NCBI GenBank assembly: GCA_964444465.1
Contig: CAYUGZ010000007.1
Span: 1-42,315, forward strand
DNA length: 42,315 nucleotides
Source: JACPNE01 sp964444465
GTDB taxonomy: Archaea > Nanobdellota > Nanobdellia > SCGC-AAA011-G17 > JACPNG01
Direction of reading: 5' to 3'
A program made the position numbers and the translations under genes. Each line of letters begins with the position of its first letter. Within the stretch, counting starts at the first letter, position 1. Shown in pieces: positions 16,113 through 24,227 of the stretch. The notes below the pieces were generated by a model, which was not told where the DNA came from, searched no databases, and worked only from the letters and a program-made list of their open reading frames with translations.

Positions 16113-16145
16113 GGCTTCTGCCTTTAGCGAAACTAGGCAGAAGCC
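16113..16145. ncRNA. Strong 11-bp stem-loop, possible terminator or structured RNA
   Basis: GGCTTCTGCCT at 16113-16123 pairs perfectly with AGGCAGAAGCC at 16135-16145 across an 11-nt loop. It is GC-rich against an AT-rich background and lies 50 nt after the preceding stop codon. It is not a tRNA. There is no T-tract directly after it, so a simple intrinsic terminator is uncertain; a transcript-end hairpin or small RNA is also possible. Confidence 0.5.
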
Positions 16146-16291
16146 TCAAATCTTATTTAATGAATGAAATATAATAAACTTTATATAATTTAGTATATTA
16201 TATCATTAATAGTTAGTTAAGGCGTTAGATTTCTTGGTGTTCCCGTACTGTCGGCGTTTAACACTATAGCACCATCTGTAAAAACAACTTT

Positions 16292-16414
16292 TTATTCCGC
16301 TCTCTTCATTCTCTTGAGCTTAACACTACAATCCTTGCACATGCCTTCTTTTATTTTTGAAGTCCATATCTCTCCGCAATTACATTTATTCTGATAATTC
16401 CAACCTTTTCCCAT
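16292..16414 (-). CDS. Zinc microprotein, 40 aa
   Basis: It starts MGKGWNYQNKCNCGEIW and ends in a basic helix. CNCG and CKDC provide four cysteines for one zinc ribbon. A GGGGAG element lies about 12 nt before the ATG, and TTTATAAA at 16489-16496 is a candidate promoter on this strand. The family is not recognised. Confidence 0.65.
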   Translation of the reverse strand: MGKGWNYQNKCNCGEIWTSKIKEGMCKDCSVKLKRMKRAE

Positions 16415-16488
16415 CTTTCATTAACTCCCCGTTATAAGAATTATCCAATTCATTCCTAATACGTCTTTATAGTATAATGAAATTGCCT

Positions 16489-16538
16489 TTATAAACCCTA
16501 ACTTATTGATTTTTGCTGTCTGCGGAAGTTTTATAAAT
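16489..16538. promoter_or_regulatory. Divergent TATA boxes between the 16292 and 16559 genes
   Basis: TTTATAAA at 16489-16496 can serve the minus-strand zinc microprotein. TTTTATAAAT at 16529-16538 lies 26 nt before the ATG at 16559 and predicts a leaderless plus-strand transcript. Confidence 0.5.
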
Positions 16539-16558
16539 TAAAATTATCATACAAAAAC

Positions 16559-16924
16559 ATGACAGAACCACAAAAACCTAAATGGGTAAAGGATAAAGTA
16601 TTACATAAAGACTTTGAAGTAATTCAATGTAAATCTTACGATGATTATAAAGATCATAAAAATGATGATGGTTGTTATCTTCTTATAAAAGTTGATTTTG
16701 AGTTTTATGAGATCCAAGTAGCAGTATGTAATTATCAACATGATATCTTAAAAGTATTTAAAGGAAAAAGACCTCAAGACATATATACTGCTATTTTTGA
16801 ATATGAAAAAGAACATAATCTTAAATGGTTTACAGAAAAACAACATATTGCTTATATAGGAAAAGAATTAAAAAAAGCTGAGATTGCTTTAGCTTTAGGA
16901 AATTCTGGTTATTATCAAGAATAA
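16559..16924 (+). CDS. DUF4346-like stand-alone protein
   Basis: A 121-aa protein. GCYLLIKVDFEFYEIQVAVC followed by NYQHDILKVFKGK and a C-terminal HIAYIGKELKKAEIALALG match the pattern I know from DUF4346, a domain usually found fused to methyltransferase- or thymidylate-synthase-related archaeal proteins. Here it stands alone. The biochemical role is unknown. The start is supported by a TATA box 26 nt upstream. Confidence 0.65.
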   Translation: MTEPQKPKWVKDKVLHKDFEVIQCKSYDDYKDHKNDDGCYLLIKVDFEFYEIQVAVCNYQHDILKVFKGKRPQDIYTAIFEYEKEHNLKWFTEKQHIAYIGKELKKAEIALALGNSGYYQE

Positions 16925-17021
16925 ATCTTGTTATTAATATTTCTTAGTATCTTAACAACAACCTTGAGTTACATTTTAAACATTTCATTTGTAATGTTTG
17001 ATATAAAATTATGAAACAAAA

Positions 17022-17075
17022 TCATTTTTTAGCTTTTAGTTTCTTTGCTTTTTTCTTCTTAATTCTTTTATTCAT
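17022..17075 (-). CDS. Lysine-rich micropeptide, 17 aa
   Basis: MNKRIKKKKAKKLKAKK, preceded by AAGGAGAAATAAA, a good ribosome-binding site 7 nt before the ATG. It follows the 17091-17369 gene by 15 nt and would be co-transcribed. With 17 residues the coding call rests only on the ribosome site and on a second tiny Lys-rich gene at 19938. Confidence 0.35.
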   Translation of the reverse strand: MNKRIKKKKAKKLKAKK

Positions 17076-17090
17076 TTTATTTCTCCTTGT

Positions 17091-17369
17091 TTATATTGTT
17101 GATGTGATAAAACATTTTTCTGGAATCATTGCCGCTATCTCTTCAATAGAATACACTGTAGAAGGTCTACCAGGTGTCCTCATACCTTCTTTTAATACAT
17201 TTAATGCTATCTCTTCATTTGATCTCTCTTCTAATAATCTTGCAGAAACAACAATGCTATTATGGGGTGCGTAAAAAACTGTAGCAATCTTTGATCTCCA
17301 ATAAGTGTCTGCTGTAATTGGACATCTTGCATACCCTAAACAATCTCCAATAATATTTTTTAATCCTAT
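17091..17369 (-). CDS. Hypothetical protein, 92 aa, probable ATA start
   Basis: A minus-strand frame that looks fully coding (GDCLGYARCPITADTYWRSK, later EEIALNVLKEGMRTPGRPST) but has no ATG, GTG or TTG in a sensible place. AGGAGGAATAAA stands directly before ATA at 17367-17369, and the same GGAGGAATAAA precedes the ATG of the gene at 32159. ATA is therefore the most likely initiation codon, or an ATG altered by mutation or sequence error. The mirror-image plus-strand frame at 17011-17274 is rejected. The family is not recognised. It lies 51 nt after the metallopeptidase gene. Confidence 0.65.
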   Translation of the reverse strand: MGLKNIIGDCLGYARCPITADTYWRSKIATVFYAPHNSIVVSARLLEERSNEEIALNVLKEGMRTPGRPSTVYSIEEIAAMIPEKCFITSTI

Positions 17370-17420
17370 TTTATTCCTCCTTGTTTTATATCTAAGATAA
17401 ATTAGTAGATTATTTAATAG

Positions 17421-18831
17421 TTACGTTACTACAGCATTTCCTAATCTTGATCTTATAACTTTTCTTAGATTAACTAACTCTGAAAAATCATAGAAAAATA
17501 AGACTTTTTGTTTTGCAATACTATTAGATTGAGGTTTTTCTTCTAGTATAAAAAAAGTAAATGATTCAGCAATATCCTCTTCAATATTAGTTGAGGCATA
17601 ATCTGAGATGAATCTTTCTTCATATTTTAAATAAAATTCATCAGATTTTTCATAAAATTCTTCACTATCACCTAGATCATTAATTGATACAAATTCGGAA
17701 TAAATATCTTTCCAGAAATTTTTAAAAAATAAATTAATGTAAGAACTTTCTTTTGTACAGCCACCTAAAAAATAATTAGGTTGGCATTCTTTTTCTAATT
17801 TAGCATATAATTCATCATAATCATCTACATCTTCATTAGATAATTCTTCACTAAGCTTAATTTGTTTGTTGTTTGTTGTTATTATATGACCATATTCATG
17901 GATAATAGTAAAAATAAGTTCTTTTTCATTAAAATCTCCATTATCAAGAAATGCATCTTCTATATCCATATCTAACGATAACTCATCAAAATTATCTACA
18001 GTGGACCCTACACTTGCAAAAGTTCCTTCTTTACCATCTGTTGAGATCTCAAACTCTGTTAAGAAAGGAATATTGTTTAGTGGAACTATCTCTTTAAATT
18101 TATTCCAGATCACCTTATGTTTCTCAGTATCATCTTGTAATGGTTTTAGTTTAGTATCGTCTAAATCGCTTAAATCATGTTTCTCTTTTAATATTATTTC
18201 TTCATCAATTATATTATAAGTAGCTAAAATTATAGATTCTTCTTCATCTAACTCATCAAATTCTTCTTCACCTTCAAAGAAAGGATCTCCGATATCTTCA
18301 GTTTGTTCAATAATATTTTCTTCAAATTCTGAACATTCTTCTTCTGTTTNNNNNNNNNNNNNNNNNNNNNNNNNNNNNNNNNNNNNNNNNNNNNNNNNNN
18401 NNNNNNNNNNNNNNNNNNNNNNNNNNNNNNNNNNNNNNNNNNNNNNNNNCACAATCAATATAACATAGTTTATCAATAGGATCATATGTTTCATCTTCAA
18501 AACAGTCTTCTTCAGTCATTTCAAAGAAATATTCATCATCATAAAATTCTTCATCATCAAAATTTTCTTCAAATTCTGAACATTCTTCTTCTGTTTCACA
18601 ATCAATATAACATAGTTTATCAATAGGATCATATGTTTCATCTTCAAAACAATCTTCTTTAGTCATTTCAAGAGAAGATTCATCATCAAATTCTTCATCA
18701 AAGAGTTCTTCTTCAAAAGTATCATCTAAAGATTTTTCGTCATTAATATTTTCATTTTGGGTGAAGTTTTCACAAGAACTAACTATAATTGTAAGTAAAA
18801 ATAGTAAATAAATAACCCAATTTTTTTCCAT
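17421..18831 (-). CDS. Lipoprotein zinc metallopeptidase with 49-residue Cys-rich repeats, interrupted by a gap
   Basis: The N-terminus is a lipoprotein signal (LLTIIVSSC, Cys20), followed by an acidic region with repeats of the type ECSEFEEN...DCFEDETYDPIDKLCYIDC. After the N run comes a C-terminal peptidase domain with HEYGH and a downstream DIAESF Glu, giving an HExxH plus Glu zinc site. The two halves are in different frames across the 100 Ns. The flanks match the repeat junction seen intact at 18596/18597, and removing the Ns gives one frame of 437 codons. The true gap is thus probably zero or a multiple of 147 bp. It is likely anchored outside the cell. A TATA-like element (18852-18863) lies 26 nt before the ATG at 18831. 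Confidence 0.8.
18318..18670 (-). repeat. 147-bp tandem repeat in the metallopeptidase gene
   Basis: One full unit is 18450-18596 (147 bp, 49 codons). A second partial copy follows at 18597-18670 and another partial copy lies left of the gap at about 18318-18349. Copies are nearly identical in DNA, so short reads could not resolve the copy number. Confidence 0.85.
18350..18449. other. Assembly gap (100 Ns)
   Basis: Exactly 100 Ns, a standard placeholder of unknown true length, lying at a repeat junction inside the metallopeptidase gene. Confidence 0.98.
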
Positions 18832-18851
18832 GATAGCTATAATAAAACATC

Positions 18852-18903
18852 CTATATAAATTTAATTCTATCAAGAATGATAATTATCGAGAAAATTTAT
18901 AAA
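18852..18903. promoter_or_regulatory. Divergent TATA boxes, metallopeptidase and exchanger genes
   Basis: CTATATAAATTT (18852-18863) read on the minus strand lies 26 nt before 18831. TTTATAAA (18896-18903) lies about 28 nt before the ATG at 18928. Both genes appear leaderless. Confidence 0.55.
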
Positions 18904-18927
18904 GAATATATACATTATATTGTATAT

Positions 18928-19878
18928 ATGGCTTTAACAATCAATATATTAATTTTAATCGTATCTGCATTTGTTCTTGCAAAATCTGGAACATTATTAG
19001 TTAGGTCATTATCTAAGTTAGCAAGATTTCTAAAAGTATCAGAATATATGATTGCATTTGTTCTTGTAGCTTTCGCAACTTCAGTTCCTGAATTATTTGT
19101 GGGCATAGTTTCTGCATTAAACAAAACTCCTGAAATTAGTTTAGGGAATGTTATTGGAAGTAATATTGCAGATGTAACATTAGTTATGGGAATAATTGCA
19201 TTACTTGGAAGATACATCAAAATAAAAAACAAATTTATTTTCAAAGATTTGTTTTATATGTTTTTGATAGCATTAGTTCCAGTATTATTAATGTTAGACA
19301 ATGTTTTATCCAGATTAGATGGAGCTATTCTATTAGTTATATTCTTCTTGTATATGTATATGATCATCCATAAAAACAAATCAACTGAGATTGTTAATAA
19401 TGTTCAATATACAGACGTATTCAAAAATTTCGGAATCTTTTTTTTCTCTATCTTATTATTATTAGGAAGTGCAGAATTTTTAGTTAGATCTGCTAAAGAG
19501 ATATCTATTGAACTAAATCTCCCTATACTATTGATAGGATTGTTTGTTGTTGCAATAGGAACCTCACTTCCAGAATTAGTTTATGGTTCTAGAGCTATTC
19601 TATTAAAACATAAAGAACAGGCACTAGGAGATATTATGGGGAGCATTGTAGCAAATTCTACAGCTGTTTTAGGGATAACAGCAATAATAACTCCAATAGT
19701 CTTTAATTTTTCATTATTTCTTATTAGTTCAGCATTTATGATATTTGCTTTATTTATATTTATGACTTTCATAAGAAGTGGGAGTGTAATAACTTGGAGA
19801 GAGGGTGTAGCATTATTAATGTTATATGTTTTGTTTATTATTGTACAATTTTATATACAAGGGCTACCAATAACATAA
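18928..19878 (+). CDS. CaxA/YrbG-type sodium/calcium exchanger
   Basis: A 316-aa protein with about ten membrane helices and the two inverted alpha repeats of the Ca2+:cation antiporter family: GNVIGSNIADVTLVMG in the first half and GDIMGSIVANSTAVLG in the second, with conserved FATSVPEL and AIGTSLPEL acidic motifs. It exports Ca2+ in exchange for Na+ or another cation. An upstream start at 18877 is possible, but the ATG at 18928 fits the usual N-terminus and lies 28 nt from a TATA box. The Ca2+-type P-type ATPase is nearby in convergent orientation. Confidence 0.93.
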   Translation: MALTINILILIVSAFVLAKSGTLLVRSLSKLARFLKVSEYMIAFVLVAFATSVPELFVGIVSALNKTPEISLGNVIGSNIADVTLVMGIIALLGRYIKIKNKFIFKDLFYMFLIALVPVLLMLDNVLSRLDGAILLVIFFLYMYMIIHKNKSTEIVNNVQYTDVFKNFGIFFFSILLLLGSAEFLVRSAKEISIELNLPILLIGLFVVAIGTSLPELVYGSRAILLKHKEQALGDIMGSIVANSTAVLGITAIITPIVFNFSLFLISSAFMIFALFIFMTFIRSGSVITWREGVALLMLYVLFIIVQFYIQGLPIT

Positions 19879-19937
19879 TAATTAATTTTAATAATATTTT
19901 TAAATCAATATAACATAGATATAGTAGAGGTGATACA

Positions 19938-20012
19938 ATGCCAAAACCAAAAAAAACAACTAAAACAAGTAAGAAAAAAACAAAGAAGAAAAATATTTGT
20001 GAATACTGTTAA
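19938..20012 (+). CDS. Lysine-rich micropeptide with CxxC, 24 aa
   Basis: It starts MPKPKKTTKTSKKKTKKK and ends NICEYC. GAGGTG (about 19927-19932) lies 5 nt before the ATG, and TTTTTAAAT is an upstream TATA-like element. It ends 6 nt from the convergent P-type ATPase. Basic tail plus terminal CxxC resembles other tiny zinc proteins here. Very short, so the call is tentative. Confidence 0.4.
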   Translation: MPKPKKTTKTSKKKTKKKNICEYC

Positions 20013-20018
20013 AAAATA

Positions 20019-22595
20019 TTAACTTTTAACTATTATTCTATTTCCAATAATTCTTATTCCCATCCCTATAACATAGATTATAGCTCCAATTCCAATAATG
20101 TATGCCCAATCTACTAATTGAATAGCTGTTGTGTGGAATACATTAGCTAATGGAGTGTATATAACTAATAATTGTAATGCTATTGATGACAATACAGCTA
20201 ATATCAAATATTTATTTGAAAATATTTTTGTATGAAATCTTGCTCTAACCATTTGTAATCTAAATATTTCAAACACAACTAATGATGTAAAAGCTATTGT
20301 TCTTGCATATACTAATCCATTACTTAAACTTCTATTAAACAAAAATAAAGTAGCTGCAGCAATTAAGATTCCTATAATAAATATATGGAATTTCATATCT
20401 TTATCTATAATTGGGGTGTCTTTTTTTCTTGGTTTTTCATTCATTATATCTTTACTAGAAGGATCTACACCTAAAGCTAAAGCTGGTAGCCCATCCGTTA
20501 TTAGATTAATCCATAATAATTGAATGGCTATTAAAGGAAGGGGCCAACCCATCAAACTAGCTAAAAATATAACTAAAATCTCACCAAAATTACTTGATAA
20601 TAAATAATTAACAAACTTTCTTATATTATTATAGATTCCTCTACCTTCTTCAATAGCACTTACAATACTAGAAAAGTCATCATCAACTAAAATCATATCA
20701 GAAGCTTCTTTAGAAACATCTGATCCTTTAATGCCCATTGCGATCCCAATATTTGCTTTCTTTAAAGCAGGAGCATCATTAACTCCATCTCCAGTCATAG
20801 CAACAATATTTTTCTTTTTTTGTAAAGCTTCTACAATTTTATTTTTATGTATAGGATTTACTCTTGCATAAATTGCAACTTTATTTACAATACTATTTAG
20901 ATTAGTTTTATCTAATTCTTGTCCAGTTAATACATCTCCTTCTATTCCTAATTGATTAGCAATAGCAACTGCTGTTAATTTATGATCTCCTGTTATCATT
21001 ATTACTTTTATGCCAGCTTTTTTACATAAAATGATAGAATCCTTAACCTCTTTTCTTGGGGGATCAATCATTCCTTGCAAACCAACAAAAACTAAATTGT
21101 TTTCTTTAGAATTATTCTCTTTATATGCAAATGCTAATATTCTTAATGCTTTACTAGCTAAACCATCATTTACTTTTAGGATTTCTTTTTTCTTTGTATT
21201 TGTTAAGATAGTTGTTCTACCATTAATTAATATTTTATTACATAATTTTATTATTTTTTCAGGTGATCCTTTTGTATGCATTACTTTTTTATTTCCAACT
21301 TTGTTAATAGTAGACATCATTTTTCTTTCAGAACTAAATGGGATTTCTTGTAATCTTGGGAATTGTCTTTGTAAACTTTCTTTAGAAAATTTAGCTTTAG
21401 CTGCACTAACTAATAAAGAAGCTTCAGTTGGATCTCCAATTATTTTTTTGCCTATAGAAGAATTATTGCATAAAACTCCGATTCTTAATAATAATGAAAA
21501 GTTTTTAGGGTCTTCTGAGAATTTTCCTTCTGTTCTATAACCAAATCCAGTAACATCTATAATCTTATTATTAACATAAAGTTTTGTTACAGTCATCTCA
21601 TTCATTGTTAATGTTCCAGTTTTATCTGAACAGATAACAGATGTTTCTCCTAAAGTTTCTACAGATGGAAGCTTTCTGATTAGAGAATTTCTTTTTACCA
21701 TCCTTCTAACACCTAAAGCTAAACTAATTGTTACTACAGCAGGAAGTCCTTCAGGAACAGCTGCAACAGCTAATGCTATGGATGTTATTAAAATTTCTAC
21801 TATTGGTCCACCTTTTAACACCCCAGTTATAAAAACTATAATTGTTACTATAACTGTTAAAATAGCTAAAAATTTTCCTAATACACTTAATTGTTTTTGT
21901 AATGGGGTTTGTTCAACTTCTACAGATTCTATTAATTTTGCTATTTTTCCTATTTCTGTGTTGTTTCCAGTAGATGTAACTATAGCTGTAGCTTTTCCTC
22001 TTACTATATCAGTTGAAGAAAATAGCATATTAGTCATGTCCCCTATCTGAATATTTTCTTTTAATTTTTGGGTGGTTTTAGATACAGCATTAGACTCCCC
22101 TGTTAGAGATGCTTCTTGGGTTGCTAAATCTATAACATTTATTAATCTAGAATCACCAGGAACTTTATCTCCAGCTTCCAACTCAATAATATCTCCTGGA
22201 ACTAAGAATTTAGCTAATATTTCTTGGATTTTAGAATCTCTAATAACTCTAGCTTTTTGGGGTGCTAATTTTTTTAATGCTTCTATTGATTTTTCTGCTC
22301 TATACTCTTGTATAAATCCTAATACTGCATTTATTATTAATATAGCTGCTATTACTATTGCATCTAGATATTCATTAACTAATAAAGAAACAATAACAGC
22401 TACAATTAATATTCCCACTACAAAACTTTTGAATTGAGATATGAAAATTTTTAAAGGGTTTATTTTCTTTTTTTCTTCTATCTCATTATAGCCATATTTT
22501 TTTATTCTTCTATTTACTTCTGCATTAGTTAAACCTTTTTCTGAAGTGTTTAATTCATCTAATATCTCTTTAATTTCTTTACTATGATCCTTCAT
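20019..22595 (-). CDS. Calcium-type P-type ATPase (P2A)
   Basis: An 858-aa cation pump. A cation ATPase N-terminal domain is followed by M1-M2, the actuator domain with LTGES (164-168), M4 with PEGLP (281-285), the phosphorylation motif DKTGTLT (Asp324), GDGVNDAPALKKA in the P domain, and M5-M10 with NLITDGLPA in M6. The PEGLP and N...D pattern is typical of Ca2+/Mn2+ pumps. No metal-binding N-terminal HMA domain is present. It is preceded by a small zinc protein gene overlapping by 14 nt, probably in one transcript. The exchanger lies downstream in convergent orientation. Confidence 0.95.
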   Translation of the reverse strand: MKDHSKEIKEILDELNTSEKGLTNAEVNRRIKKYGYNEIEEKKKINPLKIFISQFKSFVVGILIVAVIVSLLVNEYLDAIVIAAILIINAVLGFIQEYRAEKSIEALKKLAPQKARVIRDSKIQEILAKFLVPGDIIELEAGDKVPGDSRLINVIDLATQEASLTGESNAVSKTTQKLKENIQIGDMTNMLFSSTDIVRGKATAIVTSTGNNTEIGKIAKLIESVEVEQTPLQKQLSVLGKFLAILTVIVTIIVFITGVLKGGPIVEILITSIALAVAAVPEGLPAVVTISLALGVRRMVKRNSLIRKLPSVETLGETSVICSDKTGTLTMNEMTVTKLYVNNKIIDVTGFGYRTEGKFSEDPKNFSLLLRIGVLCNNSSIGKKIIGDPTEASLLVSAAKAKFSKESLQRQFPRLQEIPFSSERKMMSTINKVGNKKVMHTKGSPEKIIKLCNKILINGRTTILTNTKKKEILKVNDGLASKALRILAFAYKENNSKENNLVFVGLQGMIDPPRKEVKDSIILCKKAGIKVIMITGDHKLTAVAIANQLGIEGDVLTGQELDKTNLNSIVNKVAIYARVNPIHKNKIVEALQKKKNIVAMTGDGVNDAPALKKANIGIAMGIKGSDVSKEASDMILVDDDFSSIVSAIEEGRGIYNNIRKFVNYLLSSNFGEILVIFLASLMGWPLPLIAIQLLWINLITDGLPALALGVDPSSKDIMNEKPRKKDTPIIDKDMKFHIFIIGILIAAATLFLFNRSLSNGLVYARTIAFTSLVVFEIFRLQMVRARFHTKIFSNKYLILAVLSSIALQLLVIYTPLANVFHTTAIQLVDWAYIIGIGAIIYVIGMGIRIIGNRIIVKS

Positions 22596-22728
22596 TTATT
22601 ATCTTGCCTCTTTTACAATCAGAACACAATCCATTAATATAATGTTCTTTACAAACTGGTGTCCCGCACATATTACAATTGTTTATAGCTGTAGCTTTTT
22701 GACATATTAAACATGGTGTCTTTTTCAT
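22582..22728 (-). CDS. Zinc microprotein with two metal sites, 48 aa
   Basis: CLIC, CNMC, CKEH and CSDC pairs give eight ligands, enough for two zinc ions in a B-box/AN1-like arrangement. It starts MKKTPCLICQKA and ends at TAG, overlapping the first 14 nt of the P-type ATPase gene. Its link to the pump is only positional. Confidence 0.75.
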   Translation of the reverse strand: MKKTPCLICQKATAINNCNMCGTPVCKEHYINGLCSDCKRGKIINEGS

Positions 22729-22762
22729 AAGTTTAAGAATAGAATATAGTATAAAAAATTTA

Positions 22763-23071
22763 TTAATTATTTTTCTTAATCATAAAACTACTCTCTTGTT
22801 GTACACACTTTTCATATTCATTTACTAGTCTCTCAAGCTCTGTTTTTGCTATATCTAGAAGTAATCCAGTAACTTTTGTTCCTGGTTTTTCATTCTTTTT
22901 TTTAAATAATAGTTTTCTTTCAACACCAGAAATAGAATTTTGAGAGATTTTTATTTTATTTTGAATATCTCCACATCTCTCTCCAGCATTAGCATTATAA
23001 TTAAAAAAAATAGCATATGTTGCTATAATTGGAACTAGATATCTACAAACACCTCTCCTTATTTGTATCAT
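22763..23071 (-). CDS. Hypothetical secreted protein, 102 aa
   Basis: A basic start and a hydrophobic stretch (YLVPIIATYAIFFNYNANA) look like a signal peptide with cleavage near residue 29. The rest is a charged helix with two cysteines. The TATA-like CTTAAAT read on the minus strand (about 23092-23099) lies 24 nt before the ATG. An AAGGAGAGG inside the first codons is probably accidental. No family recognised. Confidence 0.6.
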   Translation of the reverse strand: MIQIRRGVCRYLVPIIATYAIFFNYNANAGERCGDIQNKIKISQNSISGVERKLLFKKKNEKPGTKVTGLLLDIAKTELERLVNEYEKCVQQESSFMIKKNN

Positions 23072-23145
23072 TTGGATACTTTAATATAGAGATTTAAGTG
23101 TTTATAATGATTTCTAGCTAGAATTTAAAAATTAAAGAAAAAAAG

Positions 23146-23802
23146 TTAAAAATATTTTTTAACTTGTTTTAGAACATCTCCAGCTTCTTTCTTTCCACCT
23201 AAACCGAAGCTTAAGCCAACAGCTAAAGACAATCCTGCTAAGATTATTAAGAAACTAGATGTTAATATTGAAACATCAATTCCTATTTGCTCTAATGCGA
23301 TTATTACAACAAAGAATGTTATAACACCCTTAACTAAAGAACTTCCAAATCTAACTCCTTTAACTTTTCCGTGTTCTTCCATTCTTGATGCTACATAATG
23401 AGCTAATAACAATCCAAATAGTATTATTAGAATAGCAAATATTACTTGAGGTAACCAATTAGCAAATCTTATAATAACATCACTTAAAGCTCCTAATCTT
23501 AATTGATTAGCTGCTTCACCTAGAAATAAAACAAATATTAACCATTTAACTGTTTCTCCTAAGACTGCTGAAATATTAATGGATCCAACAGATTTTGTTA
23601 TTTTTGCTTTTGCTACTTGTCTATCTACTCCTGCTCTTTGTAAAATAACTTTAGTAGCATGTCCTAATATATATGCTAAAATATAACCAATAATTAGAAT
23701 TATTATTGCCAAGATTATTCCTGGTACAACATCTACGAACTTAAACCAAAGATTAACTAAAGGGTTAACTAAAGCTTCTCCAGCACTTGCAATTGTGGGC
23801 AA
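23146..23802 (-). CDS. Mechanosensitive-channel-like membrane protein (conserved TM helix family)
   Basis: A 218-aa protein with four to five helices. Glycine-rich amphipathic helices (ILAIIILIIGYILAYILG, LAVGLSFGLGGKKEAGDV) match the PF05552-type TM helix repeats found in CmpX and small mechanosensitive channels. It lacks the MscS beta domain. The start is TTG at 23800-23802: GGAGGTG (23809-23815), complementary to the 16S 3' end, lies 6 nt upstream, whereas a GTG at 23811 would overlap that site. It probably acts in osmotic or membrane stress. Confidence 0.82.
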   Translation of the reverse strand: MPTIASAGEALVNPLVNLWFKFVDVVPGIILAIIILIIGYILAYILGHATKVILQRAGVDRQVAKAKITKSVGSINISAVLGETVKWLIFVLFLGEAANQLRLGALSDVIIRFANWLPQVIFAILIILFGLLLAHYVASRMEEHGKVKGVRFGSSLVKGVITFFVVIIALEQIGIDVSILTSSFLIILAGLSLAVGLSFGLGGKKEAGDVLKQVKKYF

Positions 23803-23954
23803 TATATCCACCTCCTTTTTTAAATATAACTATTATTGAATATCTTAGTGTTGTTATGTTTATAAAAGTTATGTTTTATTGTTATCATTATGATATAGAG
23901 ACACTTATGTATATGTCCTATTAGTATAAATTAATGTAAAAATTAAAAAAATAA

Positions 23955-24143
23955 CTAATTTTTAGTTTTGATAAATAACATTCCTAAGATAAAAAATATA
24001 ACGGCAAACACCCCAGATAATGTAGAATTAAAAGCAACCCCTATAACAGATCCTGTTATATTAACACTTGAGTTTACAACAAAAAAAACACTCACCCCTA
24101 AAAATAATACCCCCAATAACTGATCAATTTTTGTTAATAACAT
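23955..24143 (-). CDS. Small two-helix membrane protein, 62 aa
   Basis: Two hydrophobic helices separated by a short loop, ending FIKTKN. The first in-frame ATG is at 24161, but the TATA box (read CTATAAAT at 24166-24173) lies 26 nt from the ATG at 24143, so that start is preferred. No family recognised. Confidence 0.6.
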   Translation of the reverse strand: MLLTKIDQLLGVLFLGVSVFFVVNSSVNITGSVIGVAFNSTLSGVFAVIFFILGMLFIKTKN

Positions 24144-24227
24144 AATCTTTAGATCAAACATACATATTTATAGTTTTTTATTTCTTTTAAAATAAATTTT
24201 AATAATAATTATTTGATGGAGGAAAAA

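Noticed and set aside
17011..17274. Plus-strand frame with a hydrophobic N-terminus
   Set aside because: It is the mirror of two minus-strand frames that have ribosome sites and normal coding composition.
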